Positions 8,415 to 17,138 of a DNA stretch of 64,000 nucleotides are shown here, piece by piece. This DNA comes from Flavobacterium nackdongense (GTDB lineage: Bacteria; Bacteroidota; Bacteroidia; Flavobacteriales; Flavobacteriaceae), in the NCBI RefSeq assembly GCF_004355225.1, contig NZ_CP037933.1, forward strand, positions 2,976,001 to 3,040,000, read 5' to 3'. The first letter of the stretch is position 1. Each line of letters opens with the position of its first letter. Both the position numbers and the translations under genes were made by a program. A model generated the notes under the pieces. It did no database searches, was not told the DNA's origin, and saw only the letters and a list, made by a program, of their open reading frames with translations.

Positions 8415-9587
8415 ATGAAAAAATATGTAGTGAGTTTCACTTTATTTTTTTCTGTATTTAGTTTTGCTCAAGCCAATTTGGGGTATGAACTCCTAGATAA
8501 AAAAATGGCTTTGATTCCACTGCAATCCACTACTTCAACTCAGGAAATTGCTAAGTTTATTGCTGCCAATTTCAAAACCGATAACGAAAAAATTCGAGCC
8601 GTTTTTTATTGGACCGCGTCCAGCATAAGTTATGATGTGGCCAATATGTTTGCCGTTAATTTTGAAGAAACCCCGCAAGATAGAATTACAAAAACCTTAA
8701 AAACAAAAAAAGGGATTTGTGGCGATTATGCAGCGATTTTTAATGAAATAGCCAATTTGGTTGGCATAAAATCGGTTGTTATTTCAGGTTATACTAAGCA
8801 AAACGGAAAAATAGCGGATTTAGCCCATGCTTGGTGCGCGGCAAAAATTGATAATAAATGGTATGTTTTTGACCCAACATGGGGCTCAGGATCGTTGACG
8901 AATGGTAAGTTTGTCAAGAAAATCAACACTTATTATTTCAAAGGGGAGCCTAGCAAGATGATTACCTCTCATATGCCTTTTGATTATTTATGGCAGTTTT
9001 TGAATTATCCCATTACCAATACCGAGTTTTATCAAGGGAAAACTCAAATCAATACATCCAAGAAATACTTCGACTTCGAAAATGAAATAGCCAAACAAAG
9101 TGCTTTGTCTGAAATCGATCAGTTATTTGAATCGGCTGAACGTGTGCAAAAAAACGGTTTGAAAAACGCGATGATTGTGGCATTTTATGAAAATCAAAAA
9201 AAGCATTCAACGGTACTTCGAGAGAACTTAAATATAGAAAAACTAAATCAGGTAGTGGCCGAAATGAATGAAGCGGTTTTGTTATTAAATGATTTTATTT
9301 TTTATAGAAACAACAAGTTCAAACCCACTTTTCCTGACGAAGAAATCAATAGGATGATCCAAAAACCTAGAGAAAAACTAATCAAATGTCAAAATGATAT
9401 TTATACCGTTGGTTCAACAGGTACCGACAACAAAGCCAATTTAACGGCGATAAAAAAATCGATAGAATCGAACTTGGCATTGGCCGAAGAGCACGCTTTG
9501 TTTGTGAAAAACTATTTGAGTAAGTCTAAATTGGTTCGTAAAACGATGTTCTCGAAAGTGTCCTGGATGGGAGTTCCCTTAAATTAA
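8415..9587 (+). CDS. Exported transglutaminase-like protein
   Basis: 390 residues from ATG 8415, chosen because it starts a clear signal peptide (MKKYVVSFTLFFSVFSFAQ). A transglutaminase-like (cysteine protease fold) core runs from about residue 25 to 165, with the triad C102 (GICGDYA), H138 (AHAWC) and D153 (DPTWG). The C-terminal ~200 residues are helical and unassigned. Such proteins act in the periplasm or at the surface on peptides or as protein cross-linking or protease modules. Its 3' end overlaps the convergent histidine kinase gene by 9 nt. Confidence 0.88.
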   Translation: MKKYVVSFTLFFSVFSFAQANLGYELLDKKMALIPLQSTTSTQEIAKFIAANFKTDNEKIRAVFYWTASSISYDVANMFAVNFEETPQDRITKTLKTKKGICGDYAAIFNEIANLVGIKSVVISGYTKQNGKIADLAHAWCAAKIDNKWYVFDPTWGSGSLTNGKFVKKINTYYFKGEPSKMITSHMPFDYLWQFLNYPITNTEFYQGKTQINTSKKYFDFENEIAKQSALSEIDQLFESAERVQKNGLKNAMIVAFYENQKKHSTVLRENLNIEKLNQVVAEMNEAVLLLNDFIFYRNNKFKPTFPDEEINRMIQKPREKLIKCQNDIYTVGSTGTDNKANLTAIKKSIESNLALAEEHALFVKNYLSKSKLVRKTMFSKVSWMGVPLN

Positions 9588-10733
9588 CTCGGTTACCTTA
9601 AAACTTACTTGCATCGTGGTGCCTTTGCCTATTTCGGAATGCAAAACTTTTATGGTTCCTTTATGGTATTCTTCGACAATTCTTTTGGTTAGAGACAATC
9701 CCAATCCCCAGCCGCGTTTTTTGGTAGTAAATCCAGGTTCAAAAACACTTTTGAATTGGTTTTTAGGAATTCCGCTTCCGGTATCCGAAATATTTATTTT
9801 GACCAATCCACCTTCATGCAATACTTCAAGGGCTAGTTTTCCTCGTCCTTTCATCGCATCAATAGCATTTTTGACTAAATTTTCAATCGTCCAGCTGTGT
9901 AATGTCGGATTGAATAACACGATAACTGCTGCTTCCGGCCCTTTGAATGAAAATTCAATCTGTTTCGAAAATCGGGATTGTAAATAGTCATACGATTTCT
10001 GAGTTTCTTCGATGATATCTTTGTTTTCTAATTTGGGTTCCGACCCAATATTCGAAAATCGTTCCGTAATGGTCTGCAAGCGTTCAATGTCTTTCTCGAT
10101 TTCCTTGGTGGTGGCTTCATCGACATTTTCAGATTTCAGGATTTCTACCCATCCCACTAATGAGGTAAGCGGCGTACCAATTTGATGTGCCGTTTCCTTT
10201 GCCATTCCTGCCCAAAGTTTGTTTTGAGTCGCCATCTTGGTGCTCTTGTAAAAATTATAAACCAAGGCCGCAAACAAAAAAATAATGAGCAATAAGGCCA
10301 CGGGATAGTATTTAAGTTTATTCAACAAAGCCGAATCGCCATAGTATAAGTATTGAAATTTTCCCGGAACATATTCAATAACTATGGGGTCATTTTCACT
10401 CTTTAAACCCGACAAAAACTGACTGGACCTTCTGGGGTCTTTGGCAATGGCTTCATCAATATTTATGTAATTGATAATACTGTCATTTTCAGTAAGCATT
10501 ATTGGAATAGAAGTATTGTTTTTAAATATTTGCAAAGGCAATTCTAAATCTGTGTTTTCGCCTGCATTGATAAGGGTTTTTTGTGCATTAGCCCAAAGAT
10601 TCATTTTCAAACGTTCCTCCTGTTTGAATATTTGAAAAAAGGTATAGGTATTCCAAAGTATTAATGAAATAATGACAAAAGAAGCAAAAATAATAATCCA
10701 ACGACTGGTGTTTCGACTTTTGGAAAAATGCAT
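9579..10733 (-). CDS. Orphan membrane sensor histidine kinase
   Basis: 384 residues. TM1 at about 12-33, an extracytoplasmic sensor domain of ~105 residues, TM2 at about 142-162, then a kinase core: H183 in AKETAHQIGTPLTSLVGW, N-box NLVKNAIDAM, G1 DTGSGIP, G2 GWGLGLSL. The H-box with HQIGTPL is typical of a Bacteroidota kinase group. No HAMP domain or response-regulator gene is adjacent, so the partner must be elsewhere. It is convergent with, and overlaps by 9 nt, the transglutaminase-like gene. The signal sensed is unknown. Confidence 0.92.
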   Translation of the reverse strand: MHFSKSRNTSRWIIIFASFVIISLILWNTYTFFQIFKQEERLKMNLWANAQKTLINAGENTDLELPLQIFKNNTSIPIMLTENDSIINYINIDEAIAKDPRRSSQFLSGLKSENDPIVIEYVPGKFQYLYYGDSALLNKLKYYPVALLLIIFLFAALVYNFYKSTKMATQNKLWAGMAKETAHQIGTPLTSLVGWVEILKSENVDEATTKEIEKDIERLQTITERFSNIGSEPKLENKDIIEETQKSYDYLQSRFSKQIEFSFKGPEAAVIVLFNPTLHSWTIENLVKNAIDAMKGRGKLALEVLHEGGLVKINISDTGSGIPKNQFKSVFEPGFTTKKRGWGLGLSLTKRIVEEYHKGTIKVLHSEIGKGTTMQVSFKVTELI

Positions 10734-10860
10734 AAATTGATTTTTGTGGCATAAATATAACGAAATTATTGGTTTAAGATTATATTTTTTACAGACTTAT
10801 TCTTGACTATATGAGTTTTGAAAAAAACAAGAATTAATTATTTTCTGAATCTGTTTTTAA

Positions 10861-10891
10861 TTTGAAACTAATTGATAAAATACTATATTTG
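10861..10891 (+). promoter_or_regulatory. Promoter of the DUF3127 gene
   Basis: TTTG at 10861-10864, a 19-nt spacer and TATATTTG at 10884-10891, a full match to the Bacteroidota promoter pattern; the ATG follows 25 nt later. Confidence 0.75.
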
Positions 10892-10916
10892 TGTATCACA
10901 AATAATACAATTTAAG

Positions 10917-11297
10917 ATGGAAGTTACAGGAAAAATTAAGATGATCGATCAAACCAAAGAGGTGGGATCAGCAGGTTTCAAAAAAAGAGATGTTGTAGTT
11001 ACAACAGACGAACAATATCCACAACATATTTTGGTTCAGTTTGTTCAAGACAAATGCGATTTATTGAACAATTTCCAAGTAGGTGAATCGGTGAAAATAG
11101 ATATCAATTTAAGAGGTCGTGAATGGACAAATCCACAAGGAGAAACTGTTTATTTCAACACTATTCAAGGATGGAGAATTGGAAAAGTTCAGGCTGAGGC
11201 TGCGGCTCCAGTTCAAACTCCACCGATGCCAGCAGCGGCTGCATTTCCGCCTGCCAATAGTCTAAACGAGGAAGAGCCAGACGATTTGCCTTTCTAA
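10917..11297 (+). CDS. DUF3127 protein with SSB-type C-terminal tail
   Basis: 126 residues from ATG 10917, just downstream of a clear promoter. Residues 1-90 (MEVTGKIKMIDQTKEV onward, containing KRDVVVTTDEQYPQ) match the DUF3127 family, whose predicted all-beta pattern resembles an OB fold. A Pro/Ala linker then leads to an acidic end, NEEEPDDLPF. That last motif is the peptide with which bacterial SSB proteins recruit DNA repair enzymes. A role in nucleic-acid metabolism is an inference from the tail. The gene is followed by a strong terminator. Confidence 0.88.
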   Translation: MEVTGKIKMIDQTKEVGSAGFKKRDVVVTTDEQYPQHILVQFVQDKCDLLNNFQVGESVKIDINLRGREWTNPQGETVYFNTIQGWRIGKVQAEAAAPVQTPPMPAAAAFPPANSLNEEEPDDLPF

Positions 11298-11308
11298 ATA
11301 AAGAGTCA

Positions 11309-11340
11309 AAATCCTTGAAAATTTTTCAAGGATTTTTTTT
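11309..11340 (+). terminator. Terminator after the DUF3127 gene
   Basis: AAATCCTTGAAAA and TTTTCAAGGATTT pair closely and are followed by a T-run, 12 nt after the stop codon. It also faces the 3' end of the convergent PAP2 gene. Confidence 0.85.
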
Positions 11341-11354
11341 GCGCTTTCCCGAAA

Positions 11355-12092
11355 TCAATTCAGCTGAATTAAGGCTCCTAGGCCAATTTCACTCCCAATT
11401 TGTGGATATACAAAAGCAGTTGTTTTGCTCTTTTTTCCAAAAGTCATCGATTGAAATGGATTCCAATATGAAACGATCAATCCCGATGCCAATCCGATTC
11501 CTGCACCAGCAAGAACATCGGAAGTGTAATGTTTGTTGTTCGCTATTCGTAGAATTCCTGTGGCCGTTGCAAATAAAAACCCGCTACTTGCATACCATAC
11601 ATTTGAATCTTTGTACTCATAATATAATAAAGCTGCATTTGTAAAAGCTAATGCGGTATGGCCTGATGGAAAACTCAAATTGTCCGATTGATCGGGTCTT
11701 TCTTCTTTGCAAATGTTTTTTGTAGCAAAAACGACGGCTCCGGTAATGGTATTGGCTACAATTATATTTATCGTTTGCTGTTTGAAATTGTTCTTTGGTT
11801 TAAACCCAAAAGTTTTTCCTAAATAGATTTGAGCAATAGGTACAAATTGAAGGTAATCATCGGCACTAGTATTAAAATCTTTACCGAAAAAGTTGTTGGC
11901 ATTTTTTTGCAAATCCTCATTTAGTGCCGTGTTCACCATCAAAGCGCCAGTTGTGATCAGTGCAGCAGGAACTATAAACTGCTTGTACGAGAGTTTGTCG
12001 CGATTTTTTATTGTGTTAATCGTGTCTTTGGATTGGGCAGTTCCCATAAAAACCGATAAAGAGAATAAAACTGTCGTGAGTTTGGTTTTCAT
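11355..12092 (-). CDS. PAP2-family membrane phosphatase
   Basis: 245 residues with an N-terminal signal peptide (to about FMGTAQ) and several hydrophobic helices. The three phosphatase motifs are visible: KNICKEERP, SFPSGHTALAF and RIANNKHYTSDVLAG. PAP2 enzymes dephosphorylate lipid phosphates such as phosphatidic acid or undecaprenyl diphosphate at the membrane. The C-terminal YPQIGSEIGLGALIQLN adds beta-strand-like residues beyond the core. The substrate cannot be told. It is divergent from aat. Confidence 0.92.
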   Translation of the reverse strand: MKTKLTTVLFSLSVFMGTAQSKDTINTIKNRDKLSYKQFIVPAALITTGALMVNTALNEDLQKNANNFFGKDFNTSADDYLQFVPIAQIYLGKTFGFKPKNNFKQQTINIIVANTITGAVVFATKNICKEERPDQSDNLSFPSGHTALAFTNAALLYYEYKDSNVWYASSGFLFATATGILRIANNKHYTSDVLAGAGIGLASGLIVSYWNPFQSMTFGKKSKTTAFVYPQIGSEIGLGALIQLN

Positions 12093-12150
12093 TGAATTTA
12101 TAAAAATTTTAGGTTTGAATTTTAAAACGTAAATTGCATTGCCAAATGTA

Positions 12151-12158
12151 TACTTTTG
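12151..12158 (+). promoter_or_regulatory. Promoter -7 element very close to the aat start
   Basis: TACTTTTG matches TAnnTTTG and ends only 9 nt before the likely aat ATG at 12168. If it is used, the leader would be a few bases long or absent. Confidence 0.45.
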
Positions 12159-12167
12159 TCCTTTATT

Positions 12168-12806
12168 ATGTATTTTTTATCCGAAGAATTATTTTTCCCA
12201 CCCGTTTCTCAGGCCTATCCGGACGGAATTCTCGCCATTGGTGGAGATTTATCAACGGAACGTTTATTTTTGGCTTACAAAAGTGGTATTTTTCCCTGGT
12301 TTGAAGAAGGGGATCCCATTTATTGGTGGTCGCCTAATCCGAGAATGGTTTTGTTTTTTGACGAATTGGTCGTTTCCAAAAGTATGCGAAACATTCTGAA
12401 TCGAAATGTTTTCAGGCTGACTTTTAATACGAGTTTTAGAGAAGTGATTTCCAATTGCCAAAAGATAAAACGCGAAGGCCAAAACGGGACTTGGATTACC
12501 AATGATATGGTAGAAGCCTATTGCAAATTGAATGAAATGGGCATTGCCAAATCAGTTGAGGTTTGGCAAAACGATGAGTTGGTCGGTGGTTTGTACGGTA
12601 TCGATTTGGGACATGTTTTTTGTGGCGAAAGTATGTTTTCTAAAGTTTCGAATGCTTCTAAAGTTGCGTTTATAGCTTTGGCAAATCAATTAAAAAAGGA
12701 TAACTACAACCTTTTGGATTGCCAAGTGTACAACGAACATCTTGAAAGTTTGGGTTGTCGTGAAATACCCAGAGATGATTTTATAGCACTTCTAAAAAGT
12801 AAATGA
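12168..12806 (+). CDS. aat: Leucyl/phenylalanyl-tRNA-protein transferase
   Basis: 212 residues from ATG 12168. Diagnostic motifs: FPPVSQAYPDGILAIGGDLS, YKSGIFPWF, WWSPNPRMVL, NGTWITNDMVEAYCKLN and GGLYGIDLGHVFCGESMFS. Aat adds Leu or Phe from aminoacyl-tRNA to proteins with N-terminal Lys or Arg, marking them for the ClpS-ClpAP N-end-rule pathway. It is divergent from the PAP2 gene and lies 80 nt upstream of a MOSC gene in the same direction. Confidence 0.97.
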   Translation: MYFLSEELFFPPVSQAYPDGILAIGGDLSTERLFLAYKSGIFPWFEEGDPIYWWSPNPRMVLFFDELVVSKSMRNILNRNVFRLTFNTSFREVISNCQKIKREGQNGTWITNDMVEAYCKLNEMGIAKSVEVWQNDELVGGLYGIDLGHVFCGESMFSKVSNASKVAFIALANQLKKDNYNLLDCQVYNEHLESLGCREIPRDDFIALLKSK

Positions 12807-12886
12807 TTATTAAATTTAATCCTCGTCAAAATGCAAAACTTTGACAAAGATATTAAAAACCTAAATTGCAATAAAACGAATACTAA

Positions 12887-13678
12887 ATGAATACGTACTC
12901 TGTAAAAGAATTGTACATCTACCCCATAAAAAGTCTGGCTGGAATTCGTGTTGAAAGCGCGAAAGCTGAAGAAATGGGTTTTGAAAATGACCGACGTTGG
13001 ATGTTAATCGACGAACACAATCAGTTTATTACGCAAAGAAACCATCCGATTTTGAGTCAGTTTTATCCGATGGTTATTGGAAGCAAAATTTCTATTAATC
13101 ATCACGACAAAAAACATGAATTTTTGATAAATGAAACTTTAAATGAGCCTCTATTTTCAAAAGTTTGGGATGACGAAACCCAAGTCGTCGAAGTGAATAA
13201 AACGACTTCGAAATGGTTTAGCGAAGCACTTGGTTTCGATTGTAAATTGGTTAAAATCAACACTAGCGGCGACAGAAAACACGAGTGCACAAAGCTGAAT
13301 ACCACCATAAATGTTAGCCTGGCCGATGGCTATCCGTATATGCTAATTGGCACCCAAAGTTTAGATTTTTTAAACGAAAAACTGGAAGAAAAAATTACGA
13401 TGGCAAGATTTAGACCCAATATTGTCATTAGTAGTTCGGTGGCTCACGAAGAAGACTCGTTTGGCGAGTTCCAAATTGGAACTGTGCAATTCAAAAATGC
13501 AAAACCTTGCGGGCGATGTATTATGGTGAATACGAATCCAAAGAATGCCATTGTAAAAAAAGAACCTTTAAATACTTTGAGTACGTATCGAAAAAGAGAC
13601 AACTCAATTCTTTTTGGAACGAATGTTATCTGTTTGAATGAAGGTAAAATTAGTGTTGGCGATGCTTTGGTTTTTTAA
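12887..13678 (+). CDS. MOSC-domain protein
   Basis: 263 residues: an N-terminal MOSC beta-barrel (VKELYIYPIKSLAGI, FENDRRWMLID) followed by a MOSC domain with RFRPNIVI and the conserved cysteine motif PCGRCIMVN. MOSC proteins are molybdenum-cofactor sulfurases or molybdenum-dependent N-hydroxy reductases of the YcbX/mARC type. There is no C-terminal ferredoxin domain. It is convergent with tag, which ends 6 nt away. Confidence 0.9.
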   Translation: MNTYSVKELYIYPIKSLAGIRVESAKAEEMGFENDRRWMLIDEHNQFITQRNHPILSQFYPMVIGSKISINHHDKKHEFLINETLNEPLFSKVWDDETQVVEVNKTTSKWFSEALGFDCKLVKINTSGDRKHECTKLNTTINVSLADGYPYMLIGTQSLDFLNEKLEEKITMARFRPNIVISSSVAHEEDSFGEFQIGTVQFKNAKPCGRCIMVNTNPKNAIVKKEPLNTLSTYRKRDNSILFGTNVICLNEGKISVGDALVF

Positions 13679-13684
13679 AGAGAT

Positions 13685-14245
13685 TTAATTTTTTCTCCAG
13701 CAATCTTCGATGTGATCGTTGACCATTCCTGTGGCTTGCATATGAGCATATACTACGGTTGAACCTACGAATTTGAATCCACGTTTTTTTAAATCTTTGC
13801 TAATTTCGTCTGAGAGTGGGGAAGTAGCAGGAACTTCTTTTAAGGATTGTCTTTTGTTGTCGATTGGTTTTCCGTCTGTAAAGCCCCAAATATATTTGCT
13901 GAAACTGCCAAATTCTTCCTGCACTTTCATAAAGGCAAGAGCATTCGAAACGGCAGCTCGAATCTTCAATTGATTTCGGATAATTCCAGCATCAAGTATT
14001 AATTCCTGAATTTTTTCTTCAGGATAATTAGCTACTTTTTTATAATCGAAATCATCAAAAGCAGATTGAAAGTTTTCTCTTTTATTTAAGATGGTAATCC
14101 AACTCAATCCCGCTTGAAAAGTTTCGAGAATCAGGAATTCGAATAATTTTTGGTCGTCATAAACTGGAACACCCCATTCTTTGTCGTGGTATTCTTTGTA
14201 CAAATCGCTGGATAAACACCAGCCGCATCGTGTAGGTTCTTGCAT
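13685..14245 (-). CDS. tag: DNA-3-methyladenine glycosylase I
   Basis: 186 residues. The family hallmarks are visible: RCGWC near the start (zinc ligand cysteine), YHDKEWGVPVYDDQKLFEFL, the FQAGLSWITILNKRE region with the catalytic-site residues, and the C-terminal histidines in VVYAHMQATGMVNDHIEDC. Tag removes 3-methyladenine from alkylated DNA to start base-excision repair. Its ATG overlaps the stop of the upstream lipoprotein gene (TAATG at 14243-14247), so the two are translationally coupled. Confidence 0.97.
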   Translation of the reverse strand: MQEPTRCGWCLSSDLYKEYHDKEWGVPVYDDQKLFEFLILETFQAGLSWITILNKRENFQSAFDDFDYKKVANYPEEKIQELILDAGIIRNQLKIRAAVSNALAFMKVQEEFGSFSKYIWGFTDGKPIDNKRQSLKEVPATSPLSDEISKDLKKRGFKFVGSTVVYAHMQATGMVNDHIEDCWRKN

Positions 14246-14967
14246 TAGTCTTTGCCGTTGCCAATTTTCCAGTAGTATCCTTCTACTGTTGGAATGTAAG
14301 CTTTTCTACCTTTTACAACTAAGTCCGTGTAAATTTTTCTGTCATATTTAATGGCAATAGCTCCTCCAGAAATGTATACTGTATTATTTATAATGCTAGC
14401 TTTAAGCCTTCCGTCTTTGAATTTTGCATCGGACACTTTCTCCACTAGCCAAGTAGAATTCCATTTTATATCAATTTCATCTTCAGAAATTTTAGTAATA
14501 CTTTTGACTAATTTTATGGCTTCTTTTGGTATTTCTAAATGTTGAGACAATTCATCCTGTGTGAGTGTTTCTCCTATTTTACATCCAATTAATATTTTTT
14601 GGATAGTATATTTTGAAGGTGTAGCAGTTTTTTTTGTTTTGGTGTCGACCGTGCTGTTCGGTCTGGTAGTAGTTACCTCATTGCCTTCGGGTACGTCGCC
14701 AGGTTTTGTGTTTGTATTTTCGTTGGCAGTGGCTTGCTTTGGTTTTTTAGTAAAACGAGCGTTGTTTAAAACCGAGCCTTTTGTCTCGTTTTCCTCTGTT
14801 GAAGTGGTTACAACCGTCGTATCTTTAGAAATTCCGGTTGTTTCTTTTTCTGTTTTTTGCTCATTTTCTGGACTAGGATTTGAGGTGTTTTCCTCTTTAT
14901 TTCTGCCACAGCTGATGATGCTGAGGGTGATTATTAACACTAGAAGTATTCTTTTGTAGTCTCTCAT
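14245..14967 (-). CDS. Lipoprotein with Thr/Lys/Glu-rich linker
   Basis: 240 residues from ATG 14967 (MRDYKRILLVLIITLSIISC), chosen over an upstream in-frame ATG because it gives a clean lipoprotein signal. Residues 25-130 are low-complexity and probably disordered (rich in T, K, E, N). The last ~110 residues, from SKYTIQKILIGCKIGETLT, look like a small folded domain of unknown family. It is probably anchored in the outer membrane or periplasm. Its coupling to tag is odd for a surface protein and may be just compact packing. Confidence 0.8.
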   Translation of the reverse strand: MRDYKRILLVLIITLSIISCGRNKEENTSNPSPENEQKTEKETTGISKDTTVVTTSTEENETKGSVLNNARFTKKPKQATANENTNTKPGDVPEGNEVTTTRPNSTVDTKTKKTATPSKYTIQKILIGCKIGETLTQDELSQHLEIPKEAIKLVKSITKISEDEIDIKWNSTWLVEKVSDAKFKDGRLKASIINNTVYISGGAIAIKYDRKIYTDLVVKGRKAYIPTVEGYYWKIGNGKD

Positions 14968-15090
14968 TTTTGGAATGTGCTGATGAATTTTATATTCAAA
15001 TATTGCTCGCATTATAATGAGCAAAGATAAAAAAATTGTTCTTTAAATTGCTATACCCAATCCAATTTCAAAGCAAGCCAAATTGGTTAA

Positions 15091-15126
15091 AAAAAAGGAG
15101 GTTTGAATGAACAAACCTCCCTTTTT
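15091..15126 (-). terminator. Terminator after tsf
   Basis: Read on the minus strand, GGAGGTTTG and CAAACCTCC form a perfect 9-bp stem with a 6-nt loop followed by a T-run. It ends the rplM-rpsI-rpsB-tsf transcript. Confidence 0.88.
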
Positions 15127-15147
15127 GAATTGAAATATGAATTATAA

Positions 15148-15972
15148 TTATCCCAATGCGGCTCTTTTGAAACCTGTAACAACAAGATCTTTGTCTAAAG
15201 ATTTTACATAATCAGCAACGCTCATTTTGTTGTCTTTGATATAATCTTGGTTTACTAAGGTGTTGTCTTTAAAGAAACGAGCCAATTTACCTTTAGCAAT
15301 ATTGTCTAACATTGCTTCTGGTTTTCCTTCTTGACGCAAAAGGTCTTTGGCAATTTCGATTTCTTTAGCAATTGTGTCAGCGTCTACACCAGCTTCGTTC
15401 AAAGCAATTGGAGACATAGCTGCTGCTTGCATTGCTACGTTTCTTGCTGCTTCGTCTGCACCTGCAATGTTTGCAGATAAGGCTACCAAAGTGGCGATTT
15501 TGTTACCAGCGTGAATGTAAGAACCAATGAATGTTCCATTTAATCTTTCGAATGAACGGATTTCGATTTTTTCTCCAATAACTCCAGTTTGCTCGATTAA
15601 TTTTTCAGCAACAGTAATTCCGTTGAAATCAGCAGCTAAAAATGCTTCTTTAGTGTCAAAATTCAATGCTAATTCAGCAAAATCTTGAGCTAATTTAATG
15701 AATGATTCGTTTTTACCTACGAAGTCAGTTTCGCAGTTGAGAGAAACGATAGCTCCAGTAGTTTTGTCAGCACTTACAATAGCGATAACAGCACCTTCAG
15801 TAGATTCTCTGTCTGCGCGGTTTGCGGCTACTTTTTGTCCTTTTTTACGTAAGTTTTCGATAGCTAAATCGAAATCTCCGTCTGATTCTACAAGTGCTTT
15901 TTTGCAGTCCATCATACCTGCACCTGTGATTGTTCTTAATTTATTAACGTCTGCAGCAGTAATTGTTGCCAT
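15148..15972 (-). CDS. tsf: Elongation factor Ts
   Basis: 274 residues. N-terminal UBA-like domain with KLRTITGAGMMDCKKAL, the EF-Tu-contacting TDFVGKNESF motif, and the C-terminal domain. EF-Ts exchanges GDP for GTP on EF-Tu during translation. It follows rpsB in the usual order, separated by about 136 nt that include a low-complexity palindrome (16001-16106), and is closed by a strong terminator. Confidence 0.98.
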   Translation of the reverse strand: MATITAADVNKLRTITGAGMMDCKKALVESDGDFDLAIENLRKKGQKVAANRADRESTEGAVIAIVSADKTTGAIVSLNCETDFVGKNESFIKLAQDFAELALNFDTKEAFLAADFNGITVAEKLIEQTGVIGEKIEIRSFERLNGTFIGSYIHAGNKIATLVALSANIAGADEAARNVAMQAAAMSPIALNEAGVDADTIAKEIEIAKDLLRQEGKPEAMLDNIAKGKLARFFKDNTLVNQDYIKDNKMSVADYVKSLDKDLVVTGFKRAALG

Positions 15973-16000
15973 AATATAATGTGTTTAATGTTATAAAAGT

Positions 16001-16106
16001 AAAAATTCCAATTTTCAAATCCTAAACTCCAACTTTAGCAAATTAACAACTTAACGTTACTAATTTTTTTGGAATTTGGAATTTAAAATTTGGAATTTAA
16101 AAATTG
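16001..16106. repeat. Imperfect palindrome of GGAATTT-type words (rpsB-tsf spacer)
   Basis: The left part reads AATTCCAATTTTCAAATCC and the right part TTTGGAATTTGGAATTT then TTTGGAATTT; the two sides are largely complementary and each is a degenerate tandem of the same word. It could fold into a long weak hairpin between rpsB and tsf in the mRNA. Confidence 0.6.
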
Positions 16107-16108
16107 AT

Positions 16109-16912
16109 TTATTCTTCAGTTGCAGGAGCTTCAACTTCAGCTGTTGGCTCAGTTTCTTCCACTGCAGCTACAGGAGTTTCCACTTCTTCAGCATTGGCTT
16201 CAGGTTGAACGTCAGCTTCAGCACCTCTATTCGATAGTCCATCAACAACTGCAGCGGTAACAATAGACAAAATTTTGTCGATTGATTTAGAAGCATCATC
16301 ATTGGCAGGGATAACATAATCTACCTCTCTTGGGTCAGAATTAGTATCCACCATTGCAAAAACTGGAATGTTTAATTTTTGAGCTTCTTTTATAGCAATG
16401 TGTTCCGCTTTGATATCTACTACGAACAAGGCAGCAGGAAGTCTGGACATATCAGCAATTGAGCCTAAGTTTTTCTCTAATTTAGCACGAAGACGATCTA
16501 CTTGCAAACGCTCTTTTTTAGAAAGCGTCATAAATGTTCCGTCTTTCTTCATCTTATCAATAGTAGCCATTTTTTTAACAGCTTTACGGATGGTTACGAA
16601 GTTGGTCAACATTCCGCCTGGCCATCTTTCAGTGATGTAAGGCATGTTACAAGCTGCTGCTTTGTCAGCAACGATATCTTTAGCTTGTTTTTTGGTAGCT
16701 ACGAATAATATTTTTCTACCAGATGCTGCAATTTTTTTCAAAGCTTCGTTAGCTTCTTCGATTTTTGCAGCAGTTTTATATAGATTGATAATGTGAATTC
16801 CATTACGTTCCATATATATGTATGGAGCCATATTTGGATCCCATTTTCTAGTCATGTGTCCGAAATGAACACCTGCTTCTAGTAATTCTTTTACTTCTAC
16901 TTTGTTTGACAT
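16109..16912 (-). CDS. rpsB: 30S ribosomal protein S2
   Basis: 267 residues. Core S2 residues 1-230 with EAGVHFGHMTRKWDPNMAPYI near the start and FVVDIKAEHIAIKEAQKLNIP. A ~38-residue C-terminal tail rich in Glu, Ala and Val extends beyond the folded core; acidic tails on S2 are common in Bacteroidota. S2 joins late in 30S assembly, near S1 and the mRNA exit. It lies in the conserved rplM-rpsI-rpsB-tsf operon. Confidence 0.98.
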   Translation of the reverse strand: MSNKVEVKELLEAGVHFGHMTRKWDPNMAPYIYMERNGIHIINLYKTAAKIEEANEALKKIAASGRKILFVATKKQAKDIVADKAAACNMPYITERWPGGMLTNFVTIRKAVKKMATIDKMKKDGTFMTLSKKERLQVDRLRAKLEKNLGSIADMSRLPAALFVVDIKAEHIAIKEAQKLNIPVFAMVDTNSDPREVDYVIPANDDASKSIDKILSIVTAAVVDGLSNRGAEADVQPEANAEEVETPVAAVEETEPTAEVEAPATEE

Positions 16913-16979
16913 TTTTTGTTTAGTTTACGTTCTGTTGATTAGCAATGTGTTTTTTAAGGTTATTAGTTTGTAGTTTGTG

Positions 16980-17005
16980 GTTGGTAGTTTTTTAAAACTT
17001 CCAAC
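16980..17005. repeat. Palindrome in the rpsI-rpsB spacer
   Basis: GTTGGTAGTTTT pairs with AAAACTTCCAAC (one mismatch) around TT. It is followed by a degenerate tandem of CTTCTAA/CTTCTCA words up to about 17030. It has no terminator-type T-run on the transcribed strand. Confidence 0.6.
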
Positions 17006-17138
17006 TTCTAACTTCTCACTTCTAACTTCTGCAACCCATTTAGATGCTAAACTAATTCTCGCCTCAGCGAGCAACAACAACATTGTTTTTAAATTTATTA
17101 TCAGTAAATCTTGCGCAAATTGCACAAGACAGGCAATA

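Noticed and set aside
14561..14959. Valine-rich frame opposite the lipoprotein gene
   Set aside because: It mirrors the Thr/Lys/Glu-rich linker of the real gene and has no start signals or domain.
16925..17125. Open frame between rpsI and rpsB
   Set aside because: It runs through the CTTCTAA/GTTGG low-complexity palindrome and has no protein-like composition or start signals.
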